Of a DNA stretch of 64,000 bases, positions 44,364-54,562 are shown one piece after another (position 1 is the first letter of the stretch; each line of letters opens with the position of its first letter). The notes beneath the pieces are model-generated. The model was not told the origin of the DNA and did not search any database. It saw nothing but the letters and a program-made list of their open reading frames with translations. Origin of the DNA: Timaviella obliquedivisa GSE-PSE-MK23-08B (GTDB lineage: Bacteria; Cyanobacteriota; Cyanobacteriia; Elainellales; Elainellaceae). A program made the position numbers and the translations under genes. The DNA is taken from NCBI GenBank assembly GCA_019358855.1, contig JAHHII010000010.1, positions 98,719 to 162,718 of the forward strand. Direction: 5' to 3'.

Positions 44364-45629
44364 TTAAAGCTTCACTGAAGGTAATAGGGAGGCGGTACAG
44401 GCAGACTCTGATTGAAGGTGCTCAATGCTCATTCTAAAAATGATGGCAAGTTTACTTGCTTCTAGCTCAATATTATGATTTAGGGCAACTCGGTCTAATC
44501 CGGCTTGTCCCATAGCTTTTAGCTGGTCTTGAGAGGTTAATAATGCCGATCGCATCGCGCTAACTAATGCTTCGATAGAACCTGGAGTAATGAGCCAGCC
44601 GCAGGTATTATTCTCAACAAGTTCAGGAATGCCAGCGATATAGGTGCTAATGACGGGACGACAGAGGGCGAGTGCTTCCATCAACACTACGGGCAACCCT
44701 TCGGCAAAGCTGGGCAGCACCATTACCTTGGCGTTGAGAAGATGCTCACGCACTTCACTCGTGGTTGCCCAACCCGTGATTTTAATGTGGTCTTGAAGCT
44801 GGTAACCGGTGATTAAGGTTTCTATGGACGATCGCAGTTCACCATCTCCAACCAATACCAATTCAAAGGACAGTCCTTCTTCAGCAAGACGTTTCGCTGC
44901 CTCAATTAATAAAAGCTGACCTTTTTGCTCTGATAATCGCCCCACGCAGACGAAGCGAGGCTGGTTGGGAATGGGAGTAGGAGCGATCGCCAAAAAGTTT
45001 GCGTCTACTCCACAGTGAACCACTCGAATTTTTGACCATTGCTCTGGGCGAGTCCACCGATAAAGCTGGCTTCTACCAAAGGAGCTAATGGCGACTACAA
45101 ATGCCGCGTGCTCAATTTTTTGGGGAAGGGCGATCGCTTCAACTTTGTCAAATTCTTCAGGTCCATGAACCGTAAAGCTAAAGGGCGGGCCTCCTAGCAG
45201 CCGGCACAGCATCGCTACAGTTGCCGGATTAGTACCAAAGTGAGCGTGAACGTGGGTTACTTCGGCTTCGGCTACCCAGTTCAACAATACACAAGCTTCT
45301 GCCAAGTATGCCAAGTGTTTGAGCACTCCTTGCTCCGATCGCCACCCTAACTTGAGCGTTAGCCTAATAGCTTGTAAAAACCGAGAAGGACGACGAAGCA
45401 TCACGGCTAGCAAACCTTGAAGTAAGGCGATCGCGCCCCCTTCTAGCAGAAACCGAGTTTTTTTAAGTTCTTGCTGATCCGCCTCATCTACCAATTCATC
45501 GGCACAAGAGCGAACTGCAAAACGTAGAATCGTCAAACCACAGGCTTCGAGAGCAAGAATTTCACGCCGAATAAAACTATGGCTAACTTTGGGATATTGG
45601 TTGATGAGGTAAGCAATCTTTAGAGCCAT
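44364..45629 (-). CDS. family 4 glycosyltransferase, exopolysaccharide type
   Basis: The 421-residue GT4 enzyme begins MALKIAYLINQYPKVSHSFIRREI, a start shared with colanic-acid-type (WcaL/EpsF-like) transferases. It carries HVHAHFGTNPATVA, FVCVGRLSEQKGQLLLIEA, and the nucleotide-sugar motif PSFAEGLPVVLMEALALCRPVI. Acceptor and donor sugar cannot be told. It starts 32 bases from the cobD stop and is on the same strand. Confidence 0.9.
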   Translation of the reverse strand: MALKIAYLINQYPKVSHSFIRREILALEACGLTILRFAVRSCADELVDEADQQELKKTRFLLEGGAIALLQGLLAVMLRRPSRFLQAIRLTLKLGWRSEQGVLKHLAYLAEACVLLNWVAEAEVTHVHAHFGTNPATVAMLCRLLGGPPFSFTVHGPEEFDKVEAIALPQKIEHAAFVVAISSFGRSQLYRWTRPEQWSKIRVVHCGVDANFLAIAPTPIPNQPRFVCVGRLSEQKGQLLLIEAAKRLAEEGLSFELVLVGDGELRSSIETLITGYQLQDHIKITGWATTSEVREHLLNAKVMVLPSFAEGLPVVLMEALALCRPVISTYIAGIPELVENNTCGWLITPGSIEALVSAMRSALLTSQDQLKAMGQAGLDRVALNHNIELEASKLAIIFRMSIEHLQSESACTASLLPSVKL

Positions 45630-45661
45630 TCAGCCTGCTTTAAATGTCAACACCCATCATA

Positions 45662-46708
45662 TTAGGGCTTATTATATGAGGCTGACCAAATCGTTAAGGT
45701 TGCTAGAGCGATACTCATCCAGATGAGAAAACTCATGCGTGTCATGTTCATCGCTTGGTCAATAGTCTGAGCAGTAATGGGTTGGGTGGCATCGCCCAGT
45801 AACGGCTTAAGCTTAGTAACACCTTTATATTGATTAGCTCCACCCACCTGAACTCCCAGAATGGCGGCATAGGCACATTCGCTCCAGCCTGCGTTGGGGC
45901 TTGGGTCGTGGGGGGCATCTCGGCGGCAGATTTGCCAAACTTGGTGCGGCTGACCTGAAAGCAACGATAGGAGCAGAACATTTAAGCGGCAAGGAATCCA
46001 GGTCAGGGCATCTTCTAGCCGAGCGCTGCCCCAGCCAAGATAGGTGTAAGGCGCTTCCCGGTAGCCAACCATTGAGTCGAGGGTACTAGAAGCTTTGTAT
46101 GCCATGGCGAGGGGAGCGCTGCCTAGAGGTAGAAATGCACCCAAGATGGCATAAAGCAAGGGTGCAACAACGCCGTCTGTGGCGTTTTCAGTCACGGTTT
46201 CTAAAACAGCGCGAAGGATTTCGGGTTTTGAGAGATTAGCGGTGTCTCGCCCAACGTAAAGGCTCAGTTGAGTCCGAGCGATCGCCAAATCACCTGCCAT
46301 CAAGGGCTTCAAAACATCTTGAGCCGATCGCCTTAAACTTCTTCCAGCAAAGCAACTGGCTAGTAGGATTGCTTCAGTCACCATGCCTAGAAACGGGTGG
46401 AGGCGTTGGGCAGTTAGAACAACGACCCAGACCACCAGACCACTCAAACTAGGGAGGGCGATCGCCAGCACCACGCCCAAGCCCTTTAGCGCCAAGGGGT
46501 GATGCCAACGCTTTAGAACAATGTGACAATAACGTTGAATTCCCCAACCCATAATCTGCACCGGATGCAGCCAATTCCATGGATCGCCGATTAAGTAGTC
46601 TAAAAGGGCGGCGATCGCCAGGACTATAGCCGCATCCGAGATACCCGCAAGGGGTCGCCATTGCCATAGAGTGGGCAAACCCGTATGGAATTCACTGGGG
46701 TTTAGCAT
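45662..46708 (-). CDS. cobD: adenosylcobinamide-phosphate synthase
   Basis: Membrane enzyme (CobD/CbiB family) that attaches the aminopropanol arm to adenosylcobyric acid in B12 synthesis. The 348-residue protein shows LLDYLIGDPWNWLHPVQIMG near the start, ETVTENATDGVVAPLLYAILG, AYKASSTLDSMVGY and ARLEDALTWIPCRL. Several hydrophobic segments are present. No other cob genes are adjacent except the CobA-HemD gene 13 kb away. No cobalamin riboswitch fits in its 65-base upstream gap. Confidence 0.93.
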   Translation of the reverse strand: MLNPSEFHTGLPTLWQWRPLAGISDAAIVLAIAALLDYLIGDPWNWLHPVQIMGWGIQRYCHIVLKRWHHPLALKGLGVVLAIALPSLSGLVVWVVVLTAQRLHPFLGMVTEAILLASCFAGRSLRRSAQDVLKPLMAGDLAIARTQLSLYVGRDTANLSKPEILRAVLETVTENATDGVVAPLLYAILGAFLPLGSAPLAMAYKASSTLDSMVGYREAPYTYLGWGSARLEDALTWIPCRLNVLLLSLLSGQPHQVWQICRRDAPHDPSPNAGWSECAYAAILGVQVGGANQYKGVTKLKPLLGDATQPITAQTIDQAMNMTRMSFLIWMSIALATLTIWSASYNKP

Positions 46709-46773
46709 TCTATAATGTCTGTCACCTTAATACATTCGGCAGATCAAATTCTGCCTTACTTTTACAAACCACT

Positions 46774-47280
46774 ATGTCTAATCTTTCCCCATCAGCCTCA
46801 GCCGAAAATCGACTTGTCCGCCTAGAGCGCCTGCGAAATTTCAGCCGCTTATTAGACAATGCGATCGCTATTCCTGGCACTAGCTATCGGGTTGGGTTAG
46901 ACCCACTTTTAGGACTCATCCCCGGCGGTGGAGACGCGATTGGGATGGTTCTCTCTTGCCTCATTGTGTATGAAGCCTCTCGCTTAGGAGCCAACCAGAA
47001 AACATTAGGACAGATGACATTTAATGTTCTTTTAGAAACTCTACTCGGAACTGTGCCGGGAATTGGAGATCTATTCGACGTAGTATGGAAGTCCAACACC
47101 AAAAATATTCAGCTACTAGATGAGCATCTAGGGGTTCAGCAAACAATTCCTATAACAGGTCATCGAAATCGCGGCTTTACGATTTTTCTGATTGTGGGAC
47201 TGGTGTTGGCGATCGCGGGTTGTATTGCCTTATCAATCTTCGTACTACATTGGCTCTACCAGCTTCTCTCAGCACGTTAA
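46774..47280 (+). CDS. DUF4112 membrane protein
   Basis: The 168-residue protein carries the DUF4112 signature: LDNAIAIPGTSYRVGLDPLLGLIPGGGDAIGM and LLGTVPGIGDLFDVVWKSNTKNI. Helices lie in the middle and at the C-terminus. Function unknown. Its stop shares the palindrome TTAA with the stop of the convergent psb35 gene. Confidence 0.83.
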   Translation: MSNLSPSASAENRLVRLERLRNFSRLLDNAIAIPGTSYRVGLDPLLGLIPGGGDAIGMVLSCLIVYEASRLGANQKTLGQMTFNVLLETLLGTVPGIGDLFDVVWKSNTKNIQLLDEHLGVQQTIPITGHRNRGFTIFLIVGLVLAIAGCIALSIFVLHWLYQLLSAR

Positions 47281-47462
47281 GGCTTCTCTTCGGTGTCTAC
47301 TTTGGGGATGATGTCGGGGCGATCGTTGTCTTCCCAACCAGGCGGGCGCTTGGAATTGTACCAGGCGATCGAACCAATGCCCACTGCGGCAACGAACCCA
47401 ACGGCATAGACCAGCGTAAACGCCAGCGGAAAAGTAGAAGCAACTCCTAGCAATAAACTCAT
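47277..47462 (-). CDS. psb35: photosystem II assembly protein Psb35
   Basis: The 61-residue protein has one membrane helix (PLAFTLVYAVGFVAAVGIG) followed by IAWYNSKRPPGWEDNDRPDIIPKV, a conserved tail I associate with Psb35 (Ssl2148 of Synechocystis). Psb35 stabilises the CP47 assembly module and its Hli partners during photosystem II assembly. AGGAG lies ten bases before the ATG. It overlaps the DUF4112 gene by four bases. Confidence 0.75.
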   Translation of the reverse strand: MSLLLGVASTFPLAFTLVYAVGFVAAVGIGSIAWYNSKRPPGWEDNDRPDIIPKVDTEEKP

Positions 47463-47656
47463 TCTTATCTTGCTCCTGAGATTTCACACAATTTTTCAAA
47501 TACTGGTTATCTAGTATGTCAGGTTATGGGAATGGTGAGAGGTGTTTGGTTGTAGAAGGGGGGCGATCGTATCCAAAACTATGTGGGAGGTTATTCGTAA
47601 ACTTCAGCGCTACCTTGTTTCTGTTCATGGGAAAACTGAATAGGCACAATGAAGCA

Positions 47657-48325
47657 ATGTTTAACCCTGTAAATATCATGGTTTTAGCTACCTCAGATAA
47701 TGACAATGGCAATCTAATCCAGACTACTCTTGAATGGATTGCCGACGCTGGGATTAATGGGTTAGGAATTTTGCCTTCTGCGGAACAGGTCGCAGCAGAC
47801 CATTTGAGTAAGACAGCTTGCGTTGAGGATGCTATTAATTCAGTTATTGCTTGGAGAACCACCTATGCTGCTGGCACAGGTTTTATCACTGGAGTAGGTG
47901 GTATTGCAGCAATGCCCCTTACCATTCCAGCAGGATTGGCTGCATCCTATGCACTTGGAGCAAATACATCTGCCGCAATTGCTTATCTTCGAGGCTATGA
48001 CATTCACTCTGAACAAGTAAGAACAATGGTTCTGTTATGTCTGATTGGTGAAGCGGGGCAGGAGATTCTTAAGACCGCAGGCATTACTATTGGCACTAAA
48101 GTATTTCAGAATATCATCAAGCAAATACCTGGTAAGGTTCTGATTGAAATTAATAAGAAGATTGGCTTCCGATTGATAACTAAGGCTGACGAAAAAGGTG
48201 TAGTCAATCTTATGAAATTAGTGCCATTGATTGGAGGGGTTGTAGGAGGAACATTTGACGGCATATTTGTGCATAGCTGCGGACAAACTGCTAAAGGAGT
48301 ATTCTCTCAAGCGTCAGACACATAA
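47657..48325 (+). CDS. EcsC-family protein
   Basis: The 222-residue form starts at ATG 47657; the frame is open from 47516, but the first 47 residues are unlike the family. The EcsC pattern is clear: GTGFITGVGGIAAMPLTIPAGLAASY, RTMVLLCLIGEAGQEILKTAGI, IPGKVLIEINKKIGFRLITKADEKGVVNL and VGGTFDGIFV. Bacillus EcsC is a membrane-associated companion of an ABC transporter, but the standalone family has no known function. Confidence 0.75.
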   Translation: MFNPVNIMVLATSDNDNGNLIQTTLEWIADAGINGLGILPSAEQVAADHLSKTACVEDAINSVIAWRTTYAAGTGFITGVGGIAAMPLTIPAGLAASYALGANTSAAIAYLRGYDIHSEQVRTMVLLCLIGEAGQEILKTAGITIGTKVFQNIIKQIPGKVLIEINKKIGFRLITKADEKGVVNLMKLVPLIGGVVGGTFDGIFVHSCGQTAKGVFSQASDT

Positions 48326-48557
48326 GGAAGAATTTTGTTGCTTCGGACAGTTGCAAGAGCCGTCTGTTCAGTTCAAAGATCCTTACAATCACTGATTTGA
48401 GTCATTATTCATACCTTGTAAGAACTCTAATCCTGTCAATTGATTATTGGGAGACGATCTATATGATGACGGAGAATGGATATGTGGAGCCTGTATTCCA
48501 GGCATGGCTTATCCTTACTAAAGGGTAAGATAATAATGAAACGTTGAAATTACTCCA

Positions 48558-48800
48558 ATGAGACTCAATCATATTACGAGCAATCCGAAGCGCATGAATG
48601 GGCAACCCTGTATTCGGAATCTGCGCCTTACGGTTCGTCGGGTGATTGAGATACTGGCAACTTATCCTGATCGGGAAGAATTACACCAAGAGTTTCCAGA
48701 ACTAGAGGATGAAGATATCCGACAAGCCCTAATTTTTGCCTCTTCCTACTTGGACGATCGCATTATTGAACTCTCTAACCCTTATGAAACTGTTGCTTGA
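48558..48800 (+). CDS. DUF433 antitoxin-like protein
   Basis: The 80-residue protein has the DUF433 opening IRGKPCIRG-like block (MNGQPCIRNLRLTVRRVIEILA) and the helical second half ELEDEDIRQALIFASSYLDDR. DUF433 proteins pair with PIN-like DUF5615 toxins, as they do here: the downstream gene starts 17 bases before this stop. The domain is a winged helix, so autoregulation is likely. Confidence 0.85.
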   Translation: MRLNHITSNPKRMNGQPCIRNLRLTVRRVIEILATYPDREELHQEFPELEDEDIRQALIFASSYLDDRIIELSNPYETVA

Positions 48801-49158
48801 CCAGGGGCTACCCCTCTCGGCGGCAGCGTTATTACGGGATACAGGTATCGATGCTATCCATGTTGGTGAAATCGGGATGTCTGAAGCAGAAGACTCAGAC
48901 ATCATCCAGAGAGGTAGAGACGAGAGACGTGTCGTTGCTACTCTTGATGCGGATTTTCATACACTGCTAGCACCCAGCATAGCGATTACTCCTTCGGTCA
49001 TTCGCATCCGAATTGAAAGGTTACGCGCCCAAGCACTCACAGATCTGCTGTTGACGGTGATTGCTCAATGCGAGGAAGATTTACAACAAGGATCAGCCAT
49101 TACAGTTGAGCCAAGCCGTATTCGTATTCGTCGGTTACCGTTAGTTCCTGATGCCTAA
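48784..49158 (+). CDS. DUF5615 PIN-like toxin
   Basis: The 124-residue protein starts MKLLLDQGLPLSAAALL and carries GIDAIHVGEIGMSEAEDSDII, RRVVATLDADFH and IRIRIERLRAQ. The acidic residues (Asp6, Glu in EAEDSDI, Asp in DADF) match the PIN-like nuclease site of the Mut7-C/DUF5615 family. It overlaps the DUF433 gene, as expected of a toxin-antitoxin pair. RNase activity is predicted only. Confidence 0.82.
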   Translation: MKLLLDQGLPLSAAALLRDTGIDAIHVGEIGMSEAEDSDIIQRGRDERRVVATLDADFHTLLAPSIAITPSVIRIRIERLRAQALTDLLLTVIAQCEEDLQQGSAITVEPSRIRIRRLPLVPDA

Positions 49159-49351
49159 ACAACACTATTACACAGCGATCGGATCAAGTGAGTTGGTGAG
49201 TCCGAAAAGTTACTCGCGGCGAGTGAACAGGGGCTTTAGTCCTCAACAATTAACCCCGTTCTCATTAAGCAATTTTGAGGCACCTGTGGAAGGATAATTG
49301 TACGTGAGGGGCGATCGCTCTTAACTTTAGAAATTTGGAGATAGACAATTC

Positions 49352-49558
49352 ATGCACCAAGTTAGTCTTCAAGAAGCAGGAAATCAACTCGCAAAATTGA
49401 TCGAGGGAGCCGCAAGCGGTGAAGAAGTTGTAATTACGCGCAGTGATGGTGCAGCCTTTAGAATCGTGCCAATAAGCTCAACGAAGCCACGTCCCACATT
49501 TGGTAGTGCCAAAGGTTTAGTCAGAATGTCTGACGACTTTGATGCTCCTTTAGTTTGA
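49352..49558 (+). CDS. Phd/YefM-type antitoxin, orphan and truncated at the tail
   Basis: The 68-residue protein MHQVSLQEAGNQLAKLIEGAASGEEVVITR is a Phd/YefM antitoxin N-terminal DNA-binding part. A 16-bp tandem duplication at the 3' end changes the last residues: without it the frame would read DDFDAPLEDC-stop, with it DDFDAPLV-stop. No toxin frame follows before purA, so the partner has been lost or was never there. Confidence 0.8.
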   Translation: MHQVSLQEAGNQLAKLIEGAASGEEVVITRSDGAAFRIVPISSTKPRPTFGSAKGLVRMSDDFDAPLV

Positions 49559-49569
49559 TGCTCCTTTAG
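49538..49569 (+). repeat. 16-bp exact tandem duplication in the antitoxin 3' end
   Basis: TTTGATGCTCCTTTAG at 49538-49553 is repeated exactly at 49554-49569 and shifts the antitoxin's reading frame. Confidence 0.9.
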
Positions 49570-49705
49570 AAGATTGTTAGTTCGGCAAACTCGAAATCTA
49601 AAATTAAGTTTCAGATGGGTCTACCCTGGTTTCAAAAAGTATTTTGTTGACACGATCGACCTCAGTTGTTGATAATTGAGAACTGTGTGAACTTTAGCAC
49701 CCTGA

Positions 49706-51067
<1,362 letters not shown>

Positions 51068-51189
51068 GCGAAGGGGCGACCCCTTGTGGGTATCTTGAAA
51101 AGATTGTGCCCTCTCAAATGTGCCCTGGCTCTGGTCAAGTTGACGTAGTTTTGTTCAGTTTATTCTCAGTACACAAGGTTTAGGACGCT

Positions 51190-51480
51190 ATGGAACTCAC
51201 GGTTGAATGTAAAAAACGTATCGAAAACAGCAAACCCAACGCCCTGCGCCGCGAAGGTTTGCTCCCCGCTGTGCTGTACGGTCACAATGTTCCTGAATCG
51301 TTGTCTTTAACGGTTAGTGCTAAAGACATTGAGACTCTGCTCAGAAAAGCAAAAAAAACAGCGCCCATTGAGGTTAATGTGCCTGAGCTTTCTTGGACAG
51401 GCAAAGCCATGATTCAAGAAGTTCAAAAGCATCCGTGGAAAGAAAGTATCTATCACGTCAGTTTCTTCTCTGTTGAGTAA
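51190..51480 (+). CDS. rplY: 50S ribosomal protein L25
   Basis: It binds 5S rRNA. The 96-residue short form (no CTC extension) has the start [33 protein letters not shown] and ends [17 protein letters not shown]. It lies 122 bases after purA and is followed by a strong terminator. Confidence 0.9.
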   Translation: MELTVECKKRIENSKPNALRREGLLPAVLYGHNVPESLSLTVSAKDIETLLRKAKKTAPIEVNVPELSWTGKAMIQEVQKHPWKESIYHVSFFSVE

Positions 51481-51562
51481 GAAGTTGAAGATTTCTTGGA
51501 AGACTGGAACCTGGAGGCTTTCATCTTCTCTTAGGGGTTCATCAAAAAGACATTAAATCATG

Positions 51563-51585
51563 GGGGTGCAGCTAGGCTGCACCCC
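51563..51585 (+). terminator. terminator after rplY
   Basis: Perfect 10-bp stem GGGGTGCAGC / GCTGCACCCC with loop TAG, 82 bases after the rplY stop. The T-run is short (TATTG). Confidence 0.75.
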
Positions 51586-51631
51586 TATTGCATGTTAATC
51601 TCCCACTATTGCCCATTTTTTAAAGCACCTC

Positions 51632-53179
51632 ATGACCGAGAGTACCCTGCCTCCCTTAGTTCAAAAAATGCTGCGTCCAGAGTTCTATCCCCATCCGGTG
51701 ACTGAACCCATTGGCTTTGTTCAAACCCATATTTCCTACGTCTTTTTAACCGGGGACTATGCCTACAAAGCCAAGAAGCCGATGAACTTCGGTTTTTTAG
51801 ACTATTCCACCTTAGAAAAAAGGCAGCATTTTTGCTCTGAAGAACTTCGGATGAATCAGCGAGGTGCGCCAGGGATATATCTGGAGGTTTTGCCAATTAC
51901 GCAAACTGGGGAAGAGTTTGAGCTAGGCGGCTCTGGAGAAGTTGTGGAATATGCAGTGAAAATGCGTCAGTTTCCAGAAACCTCTCTTCTATCCAGCTTG
52001 TTTGAACGGGGTCAGTTAACGGAAGATCTCCTAGTCGAACTGGCAAAAGCGATCGCCACCTTTCACAAAACTTGTCCATCTAACGATTACATCCGCAGTT
52101 TTGGAGAAGTGACACAGGTTCGCCAAGCCTTTGACGAAAACTATCAGCAAACGGAAGGTTATATCGGTGGTCCTCAAACCCAACAGCAGTTTGACGAAAC
52201 TAAAGCTTACACCGATCAATTTTTTAGCGATCGCGCCGATCTCTTCACTAACCGCATTCAAAACAGCTGGATTAGAGAATGCCACGGCGACCTGCATTTG
52301 GGCAATATTTGCCAATGGCAAAATCAACTGATGCTGTTTGACTGTATTGAGTTTAACGAGCCGTTTCGCTTTGTCGATGTGATGTATGACATTGCTTACA
52401 TTGTGATGGATTTGGAAGTGCGCAATCGTCCTGATCTGAGTGCCATTTTCGTGAGCACCTATATTGAGCAAACAGGCGACTGGGAAGGGCTGCAAGTTCT
52501 ACCCATCTATGTCGATCGCCAAACCTATGTTCGGGCTAAAGTGACTTCCTTCATGCTAAATGATCCGGGTGTGCCGGATTCCGAGAAGCAAAAGGGCAGC
52601 GAGAAAGCAGCCCTCTACTATCGTTTGGCGTGGGAATATGCGAAGCCCAAAATCGGGAAAATTTTCTTGACCTGTGGTTTATCAGGTTCTGGGAAAAGTA
52701 CCACTGCTCGCCAACTTGCCCGCCAGACAGGTGGCATTTACATTCGTTCTGACGCAGTTCGTAAGCATCTGGGCGGCGTGCCGCTAGACCAACGAGGTGA
52801 GGATGATTTGTACAGCCCAGAAATGACTCAGAAGACCTACGATCGCCTCCTGTCCCTAGGACTGTTGCTATCAAATCAGGGCTACACGGTGATTTTGGAT
52901 GCCAAGTACGATCGCCAAATACTGCGGGAAGCCGTGATTGATCGAGCCGCAGCGGCTGAAATTCCCCTTCAAATTGTGCATTGCGAGGCTCCGTTAGAGG
53001 TGTTACGCGATCGCCTTCATAATCGTACTGGAGATATTGCCGACGCTACGGCAGATGTACTGTCACAGCAATCTTTAGAGCCATTTTCTGAAGTGGAAAA
53101 GCCCTATGTCAAAGCGATCGATACGACGCAGGATATTGGAACGCAGCTTCTATATTCTTGTTTCCCTGTCTCTAGTTAG
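51632..53179 (+). CDS. fused aminoglycoside-phosphotransferase-like and P-loop kinase protein
   Basis: A 515-residue protein of two enzymes. Residues about 30-330 form an APH/kinase-like fold with the catalytic loop HGDLHLGNICQ and the metal motif LFDCIEFNEPFR. Residues about 340-510 are a gluconate kinase-like P-loop domain: LTCGLSGSGKSTTARQLA, RSDAVRKHLGG, VILDAKYDRQ and HCEAPLEVLRDRL. This fusion is known in cyanobacteria and other bacteria, but the substrates are unknown. Confidence 0.85.
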   Translation: MTESTLPPLVQKMLRPEFYPHPVTEPIGFVQTHISYVFLTGDYAYKAKKPMNFGFLDYSTLEKRQHFCSEELRMNQRGAPGIYLEVLPITQTGEEFELGGSGEVVEYAVKMRQFPETSLLSSLFERGQLTEDLLVELAKAIATFHKTCPSNDYIRSFGEVTQVRQAFDENYQQTEGYIGGPQTQQQFDETKAYTDQFFSDRADLFTNRIQNSWIRECHGDLHLGNICQWQNQLMLFDCIEFNEPFRFVDVMYDIAYIVMDLEVRNRPDLSAIFVSTYIEQTGDWEGLQVLPIYVDRQTYVRAKVTSFMLNDPGVPDSEKQKGSEKAALYYRLAWEYAKPKIGKIFLTCGLSGSGKSTTARQLARQTGGIYIRSDAVRKHLGGVPLDQRGEDDLYSPEMTQKTYDRLLSLGLLLSNQGYTVILDAKYDRQILREAVIDRAAAAEIPLQIVHCEAPLEVLRDRLHNRTGDIADATADVLSQQSLEPFSEVEKPYVKAIDTTQDIGTQLLYSCFPVSS

Positions 53180-53262
53180 AGAACCAATAGAACGAAGTAT
53201 CAGTTAACTCATCTAATTGTCCTAGCCTTAAAATAAGGTGAGCCGCATTTGCGATCGCCATC

Positions 53263-53997
53263 ATGTATCAACAAGACCCCCTTCATTCTCTCTATAATTC
53301 TCTCCCCACCATGTACGATCTTCCCAGCGAAGATCCAGAGGAGCCTGGTTTGCCCGACGAATTTCATGAGTTTCAGCCCCAGCTTTTACGCGAAACTTGC
53401 CATCCGCCTGATTACTCAACCCAAGAGTTTTTTGTTGCCACAGATTTAAATCTTTACTACGATGTCAAACATCCTTTGTGGCACAAGCGCCCCGATTGGT
53501 TTTTAGTTTTAGGTAAAGCCCCTGCCCAAAAGCAGGAAGACTTGCGCTGGAGCTATGTGATTTGGCAAGAAGGCACCGCTCCTTTTCTAGTTATAGAATT
53601 GCTCTCACCCGCCACTGAAGCGGAGGATCTAGGGCAAACGTTACGAGAGGTTAATACTCCACCGACCAAATGGCAAGTCTATGAGCAGATTTTGCGAATT
53701 CCTTACTACGCAATATTCGATCGCTATCAAAACCAGTTCCGGTTGTTTCGGCTTGTTGCTACCCGCTATGAAGAATTGACTCTTGCGAATAAGCGCCATT
53801 GGTTTGAAGAAATGAATCTGGGGTTAGGAGTCTGGCAAGGAGTCTACGCAGAAACTGAAGGACTTTGGCTCCGTTGGTATGATGCAGAAGATAACTGGCT
53901 ACCCTTGCCTGCTGAACAAGTGCAACAGGAGCGCCAGCGGGCTGAACGACTTGCTACCCGCCTCCGAGAACTTGGGGTTGATCCCGATCAAGTGTGA
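53263..53997 (+). CDS. Uma2-family (DUF820) PD-(D/E)XK nuclease-like protein
   Basis: The 244-residue protein has the Uma2 core: DLNLYYDVKHPLWHKRPDWFLVLG, then FLVIELLSPATEAEDLG and KWQVYEQILRIPYYAIFDRYQNQFRLFRL. The RPDW, IELLSP and Y..I.. acidic and Lys residues correspond to the PD-(D/E)XK fold. These genes are expanded in filamentous cyanobacteria and have no proven function. A charged C-terminal coil (QQERQRAERLATRLRELG) is typical. Confidence 0.85.
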   Translation: MYQQDPLHSLYNSLPTMYDLPSEDPEEPGLPDEFHEFQPQLLRETCHPPDYSTQEFFVATDLNLYYDVKHPLWHKRPDWFLVLGKAPAQKQEDLRWSYVIWQEGTAPFLVIELLSPATEAEDLGQTLREVNTPPTKWQVYEQILRIPYYAIFDRYQNQFRLFRLVATRYEELTLANKRHWFEEMNLGLGVWQGVYAETEGLWLRWYDAEDNWLPLPAEQVQQERQRAERLATRLRELGVDPDQV

Positions 53998-54033
53998 AAT
54001 TTCTAACTTCTAACTATTTACTCTGGCATGAAA

Positions 54034-54504
54034 CTACTGCTCAGGCTGCCGATCGATAGTCGCTTCTATTGTGCTAGTTAGATAATGCCCAGACATAACG
54101 CTGCTGGAAAGACAGTATTGGTCGGCAGTCAGTTGATGGAGGGTTTCAAAGCCAGTACGGCGCTGACGATCGCCCAACACCCAATAGCGCTGAACAATAG
54201 ATTCGGGGGCAATCCAGCCTTCGCCTTCGACTCGACCCAGCAAACTATGCTGGAGCACAAAGGTGTATTGGCGATCTCCCAGACCAAAGCGTCCGCGATA
54301 CTGAAGACAAATTTCACTGCGATCGCTTCCAGGAAATGTCAGCTTAGTTACCATTGTGTACCAGTCGTCACGGCTCCAAGCAATCAAAATCTTGCCCTTA
54401 ACGGTGATAGGCATCCCATCTCGATCAAGCCAATTGCCTTGTAACAACCAGCGTCCCGACTCTAAAAGAAACGTGTGAGGCACAACACCAGTTTTTGTCA
54501 TCAT
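54034..54504 (-). CDS. conserved cyanobacterial protein, calycin-like
   Basis: A 156-residue protein starting MMTKTGVVPHTFLLESGRWLLQGNWLDRDG; the 25 residues upstream in frame (start 54579) overlap anmK and look unconserved. The beta-rich pattern (WSRDDWYTMVTKLTFPGSDRSEICLQYRGRF, HSLLGRVEGEGWIAPESIVQRYWVLGDRQRR) suggests a lipocalin-like barrel similar to bilin lyase relatives. Function unknown. It is the last gene of the ktrB-ktrA-anmK run, 58 bases after anmK. Confidence 0.65.
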   Translation of the reverse strand: MMTKTGVVPHTFLLESGRWLLQGNWLDRDGMPITVKGKILIAWSRDDWYTMVTKLTFPGSDRSEICLQYRGRFGLGDRQYTFVLQHSLLGRVEGEGWIAPESIVQRYWVLGDRQRRTGFETLHQLTADQYCLSSSVMSGHYLTSTIEATIDRQPEQ

Positions 54505-54562
54505 ATTTTGTGTGGGGCAACTGGCAAAGAGACAGGAATAGCTTAATTGGAATACATCGTAT

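Noticed and set aside
49159..49351. Spacer between the DUF5615 and Phd genes as a possible IS relic
   Set aside because: No terminal inverted repeats, transposase fragments or target duplications were found.
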